From Rhizobiaceae bacterium (lineage in GTDB: Bacteria > Pseudomonadota > Alphaproteobacteria > Rhizobiales > Rhizobiaceae), in the NCBI GenBank assembly GCA_014238155.1, contig JABABQ010000052.1, positions 1 through 64,000 on the forward strand: DNA of 64,000 nucleotides, in the 5' to 3' direction. A model generated the notes under the pieces. That model saw nothing but the letters and a program-made list of their open reading frames with translations. It was not told the DNA's origin and did not search any database. The translations under genes were made by a program, and so were the position numbers. Each line of letters begins with the position of its first letter. Within the stretch, counting starts at the first letter, position 1. Of this stretch, positions 56,840-64,000 are shown in pieces.

Positions 56840-57520
56840 ATGTATCGATACGCCTGTGGTGCATCGATTGCGGTCATGTTTGCCTCGATTTCAATCTTGT
56901 CGCCGACGCTGGCGCAAACAACCGAATTCGGGACAATCACCAAAAGTGTAACATTGCCGAAGGGAGCAAAGGTTGACCCGCGATACCTGCTGCGTCGCAA
57001 AAAGTCGAGGATCAAAGACAAAGATCAAACCTCTCCCGAAGAAGACCCAGAAAAACAGGCCAGAGAAAAAGCAGCTCACTTGTTGGACTCCCGGTTGCTG
57101 GGAGCTTGGACCCGCGTTTCATCGACCAATGCGGGCTTGTCCACCTCCACTGTTCGGGTGGCTGCAAGTCGCTGTTTACAACAGTTGAAACTAAAACCAT
57201 TGAGGTTTGAAACGACCGCGGCGCGGCAACTGCCCGACATCGCTGCACTTTTCGGTGATCTGGTCTATTACCGAACTGAAAGGGGCCTGCAACGATTGGA
57301 TATCAATTCCGGGCAAATTCGCCTGATATCCGATCTGACCACCAAAAAACTGAACAACGCGCAAATTGTATGGACATTGATAGGTGACAACCTGAGATTG
57401 CGCATTCGGTTTTCCAGGCCGTTGAAGAAAGCACCAAATGCACGATTTATGATCGAAGAATCGAGATTCTATCTGCGCTGCCCATCAAAAAATGATGAAT
57501 TGTTCCAAGGCAATGATTAA
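56840..57520 (+). CDS. Exported protein of unknown function, paralogue 1 in formaldehyde cluster
   Basis: A 226-residue exported protein (signal peptide ending SPTLAQ). A charged Lys/Glu-rich segment (RRKKSRIKDKDQ) follows, then a ~125-residue domain with LGAWTRVSS, a Cys (SRCLQQLK), LFGDLVYYRTERGLQRLD and a last strand with Cys (RFYLRCPS). The next gene encodes the same domain. I recognise no family. ATG 56840 lies 26 bp after frmA; a start inside frmA (56777) is possible but gives a poor signal peptide. Confidence 0.72.
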   Translation: MYRYACGASIAVMFASISILSPTLAQTTEFGTITKSVTLPKGAKVDPRYLLRRKKSRIKDKDQTSPEEDPEKQAREKAAHLLDSRLLGAWTRVSSTNAGLSTSTVRVAASRCLQQLKLKPLRFETTAARQLPDIAALFGDLVYYRTERGLQRLDINSGQIRLISDLTTKKLNNAQIVWTLIGDNLRLRIRFSRPLKKAPNARFMIEESRFYLRCPSKNDELFQGND

Positions 57521-58043
57521 ATTACGCGCGGCGATCGGCCTTTCTGCAGCGTTGTGGAGCACAATTGTGGCAGCCCAATCCTCCGGCGAACCAGATCAAT
57601 CCGCGATACGACAATCGGCTGTATTTTTGGAACAGATTGTTGGTGCTTGGGCGACTGTATTGCCTAAATGGGACGAAGATCCAACTGACGATGACTGGCG
57701 GGCTGCGCGGCAATTCTGTCTTACCCCGCTTACAGCGCAAAGCCCCGCGGTGGTGAAGGACGCTGATCCCACTTTCCCTTCCAAAGACATGCTGTTTGGA
57801 ACTCTGATCTATTACCGTGGTGTCGATGGCCTCCAGCAATATTCAGCAGCGCAAAACGAAATCAGAAGTTATCCTAATTTACGGGTCGGCCGGTCGAATA
57901 ACGGTGCACCCGTCTATGAAATTAGCGGCAGCGGTGGCAACATCATCATCAACATCGGAAAAATAGATTCCGATGCAGGGCCAGCTATTGTAATGGTTCG
58001 TGAAAATGCATTGCTGTTTCGATGCAAGCAGACCTCACCATGA
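57513..58043 (+). CDS. Exported protein of unknown function, paralogue 2 in formaldehyde cluster
   Basis: A 176-residue exported protein (signal peptide MIKLRAAIGLSAALWSTIVA). It matches paralogue 1 in order and spacing: VGAWATVLP, Cys in RQFCLTPL, LFGTLIYYRGVDGLQQY, and last-strand Cys in LLFRCKQ. The shared pair of cysteines suggests a disulfide closing one domain. The start at 57513 overlaps the previous stop by 8 bp. Function unknown; periplasmic location is inferred. Confidence 0.72.
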   Translation: MIKLRAAIGLSAALWSTIVAAQSSGEPDQSAIRQSAVFLEQIVGAWATVLPKWDEDPTDDDWRAARQFCLTPLTAQSPAVVKDADPTFPSKDMLFGTLIYYRGVDGLQQYSAAQNEIRSYPNLRVGRSNNGAPVYEISGSGGNIIINIGKIDSDAGPAIVMVRENALLFRCKQTSP

Positions 58044-58058
58044 AATTCCGCAAGACCT

Positions 58059-58520
58059 ATGATCATATTTATCGACGCTGATGCCTGCCCCGTGAAAGAA
58101 GAAACGATCAAAGTTGCTGGCCGTTACGGGCTGCCGGTGAAGATCGTATCCAATGGTGGCATGCGACCTTCCCGCGATCCGATGATTGAAACAATTGTTG
58201 TTGCTGCGGGCGCTGACGCCGCTGATGACTGGATCGCCGAGCGCTGCAGCAGGGACGACGTAGTCATCACTTCCGACATTCCTCTGGCTGCCCGAATTCT
58301 CGATGCTCAGGGCATCGCGCTGGGTCCAACTGGTAAAGTGTTTACCGAAGAGACCATCGGCATGGCGCTGGCGGTACGCGATCTAAAACAACATCTGCGT
58401 GAGTCGAACCAAAGCCAGACCTATAATCGCGGCTTTGAACCACGCGACCGATCCAATTTTCTACAAGCGCTTGATCGACTTATTGTTCGGGGCATAAACC
58501 GGCGCAAATCTGACATTTAG
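58059..58520 (+). CDS. YaiI/UPF0178 (DUF188) family protein
   Basis: A 153-residue protein with the family opener IFIDADACPVKEETI, then VSNGGMRPSRDP, VVAAGADAADDWIAER and VVITSDIPLAARIL. The conserved Asp residues and fold suggest a PIN-like nuclease, but no activity is established. It lies 15 bp after paralogue 2 and 11 bp before fghA, so it is probably co-transcribed. Confidence 0.92.
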   Translation: MIIFIDADACPVKEETIKVAGRYGLPVKIVSNGGMRPSRDPMIETIVVAAGADAADDWIAERCSRDDVVITSDIPLAARILDAQGIALGPTGKVFTEETIGMALAVRDLKQHLRESNQSQTYNRGFEPRDRSNFLQALDRLIVRGINRRKSDI

Positions 58521-58531
58521 GAGATTTATCC

Positions 58532-59362
58532 ATGGAAACCGTTTCGACCGCCCGCGCATTTGCCGGCACTCAGGGTGTCTATACGCACCAATCTGAACAA
58601 TGCCAGTGCGATATGACCTTCGCGGTTTATATGCCACCACAGGCGCAAGACGGTCCGGTGCCGGTACTTTGGTATCTTTCCGGCCTGACCTGCAACCACA
58701 GCAACGTAATGGACAAGGGGGAATATCGCGCTCACGCAGCAAAAAACGGTTTCGCCGTTGTCTGTCCTGACACCAGCCCCAGGGGAGACCAGGTCCCCGA
58801 TGACACAGACAACTGGCAATTTGGTTCTGGAGCTGGTTTCTACCTCGACGCCATTCGCGAACCGTGGCGAAAAAATTACCGCATGTATTCCTACATTCTT
58901 CACGAATTGCAGGAACTGGTGATCGCCAATTTCAGAGTTGATAAGGATAGGCAGGGAATTTTTGGGCATTCAATGGGAGGGCATGGGGCAATCACCATGG
59001 CGCTCAAAAACCCGGACATCTATAAATCCTGCTCAGCATTTGCACCAATTGTGCAGCCAACCACGGCCGACTGGTCATCCGGCGCATTTGAAAGATACTT
59101 GGGCGACGATCCAGAAGCATGGGCCGATTATGACGCGACCCTGCTGGTTGAAAATGGCGCACGGTACCCAGAAATACTGATTGATCAGGGACAGGCAGAC
59201 GGATTTTTGGATGATGGTCTTCGACCGTGGTTGTTTGAAAAAGCCTGCAAAGATGCCGGTATGCCGCTGACTCTGCGCATGCAGGAAGGTTACGACCATT
59301 CCTACTTCTTCATTTCGAGCTTTATGAAAGATCACATTTCCTGGCATGCAGAACGCCTGTAG
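58532..59362 (+). CDS. fghA: S-formylglutathione hydrolase
   Basis: A 276-residue esterase of the alpha/beta-hydrolase fold. The nucleophile Ser is in GHSMGGHGA, the acid is probably the Asp in LIDQGQADGFLDD, and the His in GYDHSYFFI. YLSGLTCNHSNVMDKGEYR and TSPRGDQVPDD are family signatures. It hydrolyses S-formylglutathione to formate and glutathione, the second step after FrmA. Confidence 0.96.
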   Translation: METVSTARAFAGTQGVYTHQSEQCQCDMTFAVYMPPQAQDGPVPVLWYLSGLTCNHSNVMDKGEYRAHAAKNGFAVVCPDTSPRGDQVPDDTDNWQFGSGAGFYLDAIREPWRKNYRMYSYILHELQELVIANFRVDKDRQGIFGHSMGGHGAITMALKNPDIYKSCSAFAPIVQPTTADWSSGAFERYLGDDPEAWADYDATLLVENGARYPEILIDQGQADGFLDDGLRPWLFEKACKDAGMPLTLRMQEGYDHSYFFISSFMKDHISWHAERL

Positions 59363-59374
59363 ACGCAATTCAGC

Positions 59375-60334
59375 CTATTTATCACCAACGTGCATCACCG
59401 CTGCTCTTTCCCGTAAAAACAGATAGATGCCGGACGCGACAATAATGAAGATGCCCAGCCACTTGAAGGCATCTGGAAATTCACCAAACAGCCAGAAACC
59501 GATAATCGTGCCGGTGACAATCTCCAGATACTGAAATGGCGCCAGTAACGATGCGCTTGCCAGACGAAAAGCCATTACCACCACCAAATGACCAAAAGTC
59601 GCCAACGCACCAATGGCGAATATGAGCAACCAGCGAATTCCGAATTCCGGCACTTGCGGTGAGGAGAAATCGTCTAAACCAAACCAGGTCGCCAGACCGA
59701 CAACAATGGTCAATGTGATGACGCCCCCAACACCAGCTGCAAATTGCATGGTCATGGGATTGTCTTTTGAGGCCATCTGGCGAGTCAGGATCAGGTACAT
59801 CGCAAACAAAAAGGCCGTGCAAATTGGTAGCAGTGATATTGGGCCGAACACCGCATAACTAGGCTGGACGATGAACATGGCACCGATAAAACCGAACACG
59901 ACAGCAATGCGGCGGCGCCAGCCAACCTTTTCCTTCAATATGATCACCGACAGTATCGTCAGTATAAACGGTTCGGTGAAAAACACCGCCAATGCATCGG
60001 CAATCGGCATATATTTCAACGTTGCAAAGAACAGCATCACCGCAAGGCTCATTAATGCTCCGCGTATCAGATTTGCCAGCAACTGACTGGGCACCAGCGC
60101 CCTCACTCCATAGACGACGACGATAATCGGTCCCAACAGACAAGCCTGAACCAGAAAACGGCCAAATGTGGTCTGGCCGGCAGAAACATCGTAATCGACC
60201 GCAAGAACCTTGGCGATGCCGTCCATCAACGGCAGCGTCAGCATCGCAATGATCATCAACACCATGCCGCGCGCAACGGTACCGTCAGAGCGGTTTTCTG
60301 GTTGATATTTTGGCACTGCCGGAGAAATTTTCAT
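59375..60334 (-). CDS. DMT-superfamily (EamA) exporter
   Basis: About 319 residues with ten membrane segments in two EamA halves (LIRGALMSLAVMLFF ATLKYMPIADALAVFF in the first; ASLLAPFQYLEIVTG in the second). Family members export amino acids or other metabolites. ATG 60334 or GTG 60340 could be the start. It is convergent with fghA, only 12 bp apart. Confidence 0.88.
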   Translation of the reverse strand: MKISPAVPKYQPENRSDGTVARGMVLMIIAMLTLPLMDGIAKVLAVDYDVSAGQTTFGRFLVQACLLGPIIVVVYGVRALVPSQLLANLIRGALMSLAVMLFFATLKYMPIADALAVFFTEPFILTILSVIILKEKVGWRRRIAVVFGFIGAMFIVQPSYAVFGPISLLPICTAFLFAMYLILTRQMASKDNPMTMQFAAGVGGVITLTIVVGLATWFGLDDFSSPQVPEFGIRWLLIFAIGALATFGHLVVVMAFRLASASLLAPFQYLEIVTGTIIGFWLFGEFPDAFKWLGIFIIVASGIYLFLRERAAVMHVGDK

Positions 60335-60421
60335 CGGCACACGATAGGTAGCTTAGCGGGATTGAGCTAGCAATATTGCGTCAACGCTCACCGCAATTCG
60401 ACGGAGTTTGGCAATTGCCGG

Positions 60422-61201
60422 TCACCTCAACGCAGCAATACAGTCACAGGCCGCTTTCATATCCACAAACCGGGCCGCCCGACGCTCTTTCGCTTCGTCG
60501 TCTTCACCCCAGTGAGCTATGTTCCAATCCTCATCCACATGGGCAATTTTCCAGGCTTCATCGAGATCAATCTCGCTCTTATAGACCGCCATGGCGATGA
60601 TTGCAGAGCCCGTTAAGGTTGTCACCAAATGGCAGGCAGCCAATGCGAGCGGATCATTGATCTGTCCCACATGAGTGTTGAAGGCAATCATTGCCTCGGC
60701 AGGTTGTTCGACAAACACAATCCCCTGCGCCAGTGAAAACCGGGCCCCCAATGTCACATGCGCCCAGTCGATCATGGGGTCCCAAAATTCGCGGTGCAGG
60801 TCTTCCAGACCGCCTGGCCCGCCTGCCCGATAGCACAACATGTCTGAACTGGCGAACCGCACAATATCTTCCTGCACCACTTGCAAATCGCTGGCAACGC
60901 CATCAATTGCGGTATTTGTCAGCCGGGTTACCGGCATGGTCATCGGGTCAATCACATCGACCTGGTCGCGCCATTCCGACGCCATGAATTCGGCGATGTC
61001 TAAGGAAGTTGAGCCGAGCGGCAATTTGCCGGGTGTCTTGACTGGTCTGCCGTCCAGCTTGACCACATGCAATCCACCATCTTCTACAACAACCGCATCC
61101 TTGTAGAAGCGTTTGGGAAGCTGGCTCTTGCGCGAAGGTTCAGAAACACGCGTCGGCGTATGCGGCACATTTGCATCCCGTTCGCCAAGAATATCAGTCA
61201 T
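60422..61201 (-). CDS. ATP12-family F1-ATPase assembly chaperone
   Basis: A 259-residue protein matching ATP12: KRFYKDAVVVEDGGLHVVK, LDGRPVKTPGK, ASEWRDQVDVIDPMTMPV, TRLTNTAIDG and DMLCYRAGGP. In mitochondria ATP12 helps fold F1 alpha; alphaproteobacteria keep a homologue. It lies 79 bp after the pseudouridine synthase gene on the same strand. Confidence 0.93.
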   Translation of the reverse strand: MTDILGERDANVPHTPTRVSEPSRKSQLPKRFYKDAVVVEDGGLHVVKLDGRPVKTPGKLPLGSTSLDIAEFMASEWRDQVDVIDPMTMPVTRLTNTAIDGVASDLQVVQEDIVRFASSDMLCYRAGGPGGLEDLHREFWDPMIDWAHVTLGARFSLAQGIVFVEQPAEAMIAFNTHVGQINDPLALAACHLVTTLTGSAIIAMAVYKSEIDLDEAWKIAHVDEDWNIAHWGEDDEAKERRAARFVDMKAACDCIAALR

Positions 61202-61280
61202 CGTTTTGTCTCATAAGCAAGGTCAATAGATTATACGGAGATGCAAATTGGTTAGACGGCTGAGGCGTCAGAAGCTTCTA

Positions 61281-62291
61281 TCAATTCAACTCGTCTTCCT
61301 CAACAAGGCCGTCTGCCTCATCAAAGGCGAACAAGTTCCAGCTTTGCACCATATGAGGCGGCAATGGCGCAGTAACGTCAAGCTCCGGCATGCCATCATC
61401 GGGATGTGGAATCTTGATGCGACGGGCATGAAGATGCAGCCGTTTTTGCACCCCACCGGGAATATCCCAATTTTGCACGTCAAAATATTTGGGATCGCCA
61501 ACAATTGGATGGCCAATGTGTTGGGCATGGACGCGAAGTTGATGGGTTCGTCCCGTATGGGGTTTCATCTCTAGCCAACACACAGTTCGCGGATTTGAAT
61601 CAATTACCCGATAAAACGAAACCGCATGGTCCGCATGACGCTCGCCATGTTTCGCCACTCGCATTCGATCTCCGTCTTCGGTCTGTTCTTTTACCAGATA
61701 TGTGGAGATGCGCCCTTCCCTCTGGCGCGGAATACCACGCACCAGGGCCCAATAGGTCTTTTCAGTATCGCGATGCCTAAAACTTTTGGTCAGAGCGGCG
61801 GCGGCCCCTCGGGTCTTGGCCACAACCAGAACGCCGGATGTATCGCGATCCAGTCGATGACACAGACGCGGCTTTTGACCACTCTTGTCACGCAAGCTTT
61901 CCAGCATCGAATCAACAGACCGGGATATACCCGAACCGCCCTGCACGGCCAGCCCGGAAGGTTTATTGAAAACCAACACCTTTTTATCTTCGTAGAGCAC
62001 CATGTCGCGCAACACGTCAGCATCATGGCGATCGCGAATTGTATTGGCAGTCATGTGTCGGGGCTTGTCTGCGATATTGGCGTCCAGTGGTGGAATGCGG
62101 ACCACCTGCCCCGCTTCCAGACGGGACGCCGTCTTGACGCGGCCGCCATCCACCCGAACCTGACCAGAACGCAACAATTTTTGCAATTGACCAAAACCCA
62201 CACCGGGAAAATGCGCCTTGAACCAGCGGTCCAAACGCATACCGGCTTCATCTTCCTCTACGGTTTTTTGGGAAACTCCTGTCAGCGCCAT
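61281..62291 (-). CDS. RluA-family 23S rRNA pseudouridine synthase
   Basis: A 336-residue enzyme. An S4 RNA-binding domain (~15-65: RLDRWFKAHFPGVGFGQLQK, SGQVRVDGGRV) is followed by the catalytic domain with Asp in CHRLDRDTSGVLVVAKT, then HTGRTHQLRVHAQHIGHPI and GDPKY. The pattern is that of RluC, but the target uridines cannot be assigned. ATG 62291 has GGAGG 6 bp upstream; ATG 62294 overlaps the crcB stop. Translational coupling to crcB is likely. Confidence 0.92.
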   Translation of the reverse strand: MALTGVSQKTVEEDEAGMRLDRWFKAHFPGVGFGQLQKLLRSGQVRVDGGRVKTASRLEAGQVVRIPPLDANIADKPRHMTANTIRDRHDADVLRDMVLYEDKKVLVFNKPSGLAVQGGSGISRSVDSMLESLRDKSGQKPRLCHRLDRDTSGVLVVAKTRGAAAALTKSFRHRDTEKTYWALVRGIPRQREGRISTYLVKEQTEDGDRMRVAKHGERHADHAVSFYRVIDSNPRTVCWLEMKPHTGRTHQLRVHAQHIGHPIVGDPKYFDVQNWDIPGGVQKRLHLHARRIKIPHPDDGMPELDVTAPLPPHMVQSWNLFAFDEADGLVEEDELN

Positions 62292-62293
62292 CA

Positions 62294-62677
62294 TCAACCT
62301 CCAGCAGTTAGAGTGCGGACAAGCCAAAGCCCGACAAAAATGGCCACAATGCAAATCACCAATGTTCCCATCGTATAGGTCAGTGCCGATCCAATAGCCC
62401 CCCGTTCCCACAAATTGGCAAAATCGAGAGAAAATGCGGAGAATGTGGTAAAACCGCCGAGCAGGCCGGTGGCAAAAAACAATCGGACTTCCTGACTGCC
62501 GCCTTTGCGAACCAGCCAGCCAATCAGCAGGCCCATCAGCAGCGAACCGGTTACATTGACGATGAATGTACCATAGGGAAATCCCGGGCCGAATTGGCGC
62601 AACGCAGCGATACCAACGAGATATCTTCCCGTCGCCCCAAGACCACCACCCAAAAAGACCAATAACGCGTGCAACAT
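62294..62677 (-). CDS. crcB: Fluoride exporter CrcB/FluC
   Basis: A 127-residue membrane protein with four helices. It has the family features LGGGLGATGRYLVG, FPYGTFIVNVTGSLLMG (the Asn-x3-Ser region), and TGLLGGFTTFSAFSLD. It forms dimeric fluoride channels. ATG 62677 gives the usual N-terminus; GTG 62716 is an alternative. The stop overlaps the start of the pseudouridine synthase gene region. No fluoride riboswitch is apparent upstream. Confidence 0.92.
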   Translation of the reverse strand: MLHALLVFLGGGLGATGRYLVGIAALRQFGPGFPYGTFIVNVTGSLLMGLLIGWLVRKGGSQEVRLFFATGLLGGFTTFSAFSLDFANLWERGAIGSALTYTMGTLVICIVAIFVGLWLVRTLTAGG

Positions 62678-62767
62678 GACAGCGATGTAACCGATTGCGT
62701 GCGCCGACGCCACCACTGGATTGCGTTCAGTCGACTATCCGCACGGGATTATATTTGAATTCTGGCA

Positions 62768-64000
62768 CTATTCATTCTCACGTTGGGCCCGTAACTTCTC
62801 CCAATAGTCGAGCCGCTTGCGCACGTCGCGTTCAAAACCACGGTCAACCGGTTCGTAGAACTTCTTGCGCCCCAATTGTGTTGGGAAATAATCCTGGCCG
62901 GAAAATCCATCCGGCTGATCAGGGTCATACAGATAGCCGTCACCGTAGCCTTCTTCCTTCATCAGCTTTGTCGGTGCGTTCAATATATGCTTTGGCGGCG
63001 GCAGTGAACCTGCTTCTTTTGCTGTTCTCATGGCAGACTTGAAGGCCGTATACAGGGCGTTCGATTTCGGCGCAGTCGCCAGATAAACACAGGCCTGTGC
63101 CAGGGCCAGTTCACCCTCCGGCGACCCCAGATAGTCATAGGTGTCTTTTGCCGCATTGGCGATAACCAGAGCCTGAGGGTCGGCCATTCCAATATCTTCG
63201 CTCGCCATTCTCACCAATCTGCGGCCCAGATAAAGCGGATCTTCTCCTGCATCAAACATCCTTGCCAGGTAATACAGTGACGCATCCGGGTCAGAGCCTC
63301 GCACTGCCTTATGCAGTGCAGAAATCAAATTGTAGTGGCCATCCTGGCTCTTGTCGTAGACCGGCGCACGGCGTTGCAGCAAATCCTGAAGAGTATCGGC
63401 GGTAAACAACTCATCAGGCCTTGCAGCGCGCCAAACCTCTTCAGCCAAAGTCAATATCCCCCGACCATCGCCATCCGCCATACGAATTAACACTTCGCGG
63501 GCCTCGTCATCGAGTGGCAATTGCCGGGCTTCGACCTGCTCGGCCCGAGCCATCAACGCAGACAGACTGTCGTGTTCGTGCGCATGAAATGTCAACACGC
63601 GCGCACGAGACAAAACCGCTGCGTTGAGCTCAAATGACGGGTTTTCCGTCGTTGCGCCGACCAGTGTTATCGTTCCGTCTTCCATCACCGGCAAAAATGA
63701 ATCCTGCTGAGCCCGGTTGAAGCGGTGAATCTCATCCACGAACAACAATGTTTTCCTGCCGTTCGATGCTCTCATCCGAGCACCTTCAAATGTTTTTTTC
63801 AAATCTGAAACACCTGAAAATATTGCTGAAATTTGCTCGAAATGGTGATTGCTTGCGTCAGCAAGCAGCCGCGCGACGGTGGTTTTCCCTGTGCCGGGCG
63901 GTCCCCAAAAGATCAGGCTGCCAAGAGTCGACGCCTTCAACATGCGTGTCAGGACGCCATTTACGCCCAGCAGGTGATCCTGTCCAACAACTTCAGATAG
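62768..64000 (-). CDS. rarA: Replication-associated recombination protein RarA (5' end outside window)
   Basis: The frame is open to the right edge, so the N-terminus lies beyond the window; at least 410 residues are visible. Sequence runs LSEVVGQDHLLGVNGVLTRM, Walker A FWGPPGTGKTTVARLLA, Walker B LLFVDEIHRFNRAQQD, sensor VGATTENPSFELNAAVLSRA, and the C-terminal MgsA tetramerisation region (DASLYYLARMFDAGEDPLY, GRRLVRMASEDIGMADPQA). RarA is a AAA+ ATPase acting at stalled replication forks. The ATG at 63943 is internal. Confidence 0.93.
   Translation of the reverse strand, partial: LSEVVGQDHLLGVNGVLTRMLKASTLGSLIFWGPPGTGKTTVARLLADASNHHFEQISAIFSGVSDLKKTFEGARMRASNGRKTLLFVDEIHRFNRAQQDSFLPVMEDGTITLVGATTENPSFELNAAVLSRARVLTFHAHEHDSLSALMARAEQVEARQLPLDDEAREVLIRMADGDGRGILTLAEEVWRAARPDELFTADTLQDLLQRRAPVYDKSQDGHYNLISALHKAVRGSDPDASLYYLARMFDAGEDPLYLGRRLVRMASEDIGMADPQALVIANAAKDTYDYLGSPEGELALAQACVYLATAPKSNALYTAFKSAMRTAKEAGSLPPPKHILNAPTKLMKEEGYGDGYLYDPDQPDGFSGQDYFPTQLGRKKFYEPVDRGFERDVRKRLDYWEKLRAQRENE

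Overview
The window reads as a chromosomal segment of an alphaproteobacterium, most likely a marine or environmental member of the Hyphomicrobiales (Rhizobiales). The evidence is gene content: a phosphatidylcholine synthase, an ATP12-type F1 assembly chaperone, IalB-, DUF2865- and TerC-family proteins, a glutamyl-tRNA synthetase with an LSKR signature, an RNase E with a very long insert in its S1 domain, and a giant polar coiled-coil protein with the layout of the growth pole ring protein GPR/RgsE. Base composition looks close to 50% GC by eye. Genus cannot be fixed from the sequence alone.

Positions 1-5682 are accessory DNA ending at a tRNA-Ser(UGA) gene. From the left: the 3' part of an autotransporter-like surface protein; a decayed copy of an integrase promoter and N-terminus; an unrecognised gene that looks frameshifted; an unrecognised zinc-finger protein; a small excisionase-like HTH protein; an HTH plus zinc-ribbon protein; and a tyrosine integrase whose stop codon lies 118 bp from the tRNA 3' end. 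This has the shape of a tRNA-targeted integrative element, apparently inserted beside the remains of a related older one.

Positions 5815-30242 are ordinary chromosome. They hold a BMP-type (nucleoside-like) ABC importer operon, a quinone oxidoreductase, an MFS exporter, TerC, Pcs, a DUF1326/DUF2182 pair, a UbiH-like hydroxylase, an AEC transporter, HspQ, an IalB-like protein, an orphan oligopeptide-binding protein with a DsbA/FrnE-like thioredoxin, a kdsA-VOC-aminotransferase operon, an MFS carrier, two tandem DUF922 putative zinc proteases, and a ferredoxin/ferredoxin reductase/HPt group.

Positions 30243-54738 are rich in cell-envelope and growth functions: the GPR-like giant protein (about 1,880 residues, with 51-residue and 11-residue internal repeats), a four-gene Mla-type lipid-transport operon (STAS-MlaE, MlaF, MlaD, lipoprotein), a threonine dehydratase-like enzyme, an SDR lacking the usual catalytic residues, a DUF2865 protein, gltX, an MFS carrier, PBP1A, AmiC and, divergently, RNase E.

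Positions 54820-64000 hold a VOC protein; a formaldehyde-detoxification cluster (glutathione-dependent formaldehyde dehydrogenase, two small exported paralogues, a YaiI/UPF0178 protein, S-formylglutathione hydrolase); a DMT exporter; ATP12; and an RluA-family pseudouridine synthase, CrcB and RarA. RarA is cut by the right edge.

The best candidates for undescribed biology are the gene set carried by the tRNA-Ser element, the repeat architecture of the GPR-like protein, the two exported paralogues inside the formaldehyde cluster, the tandem DUF922 pair, and a 22-bp near-palindrome of CtrA-like half-sites between amiC and rne.
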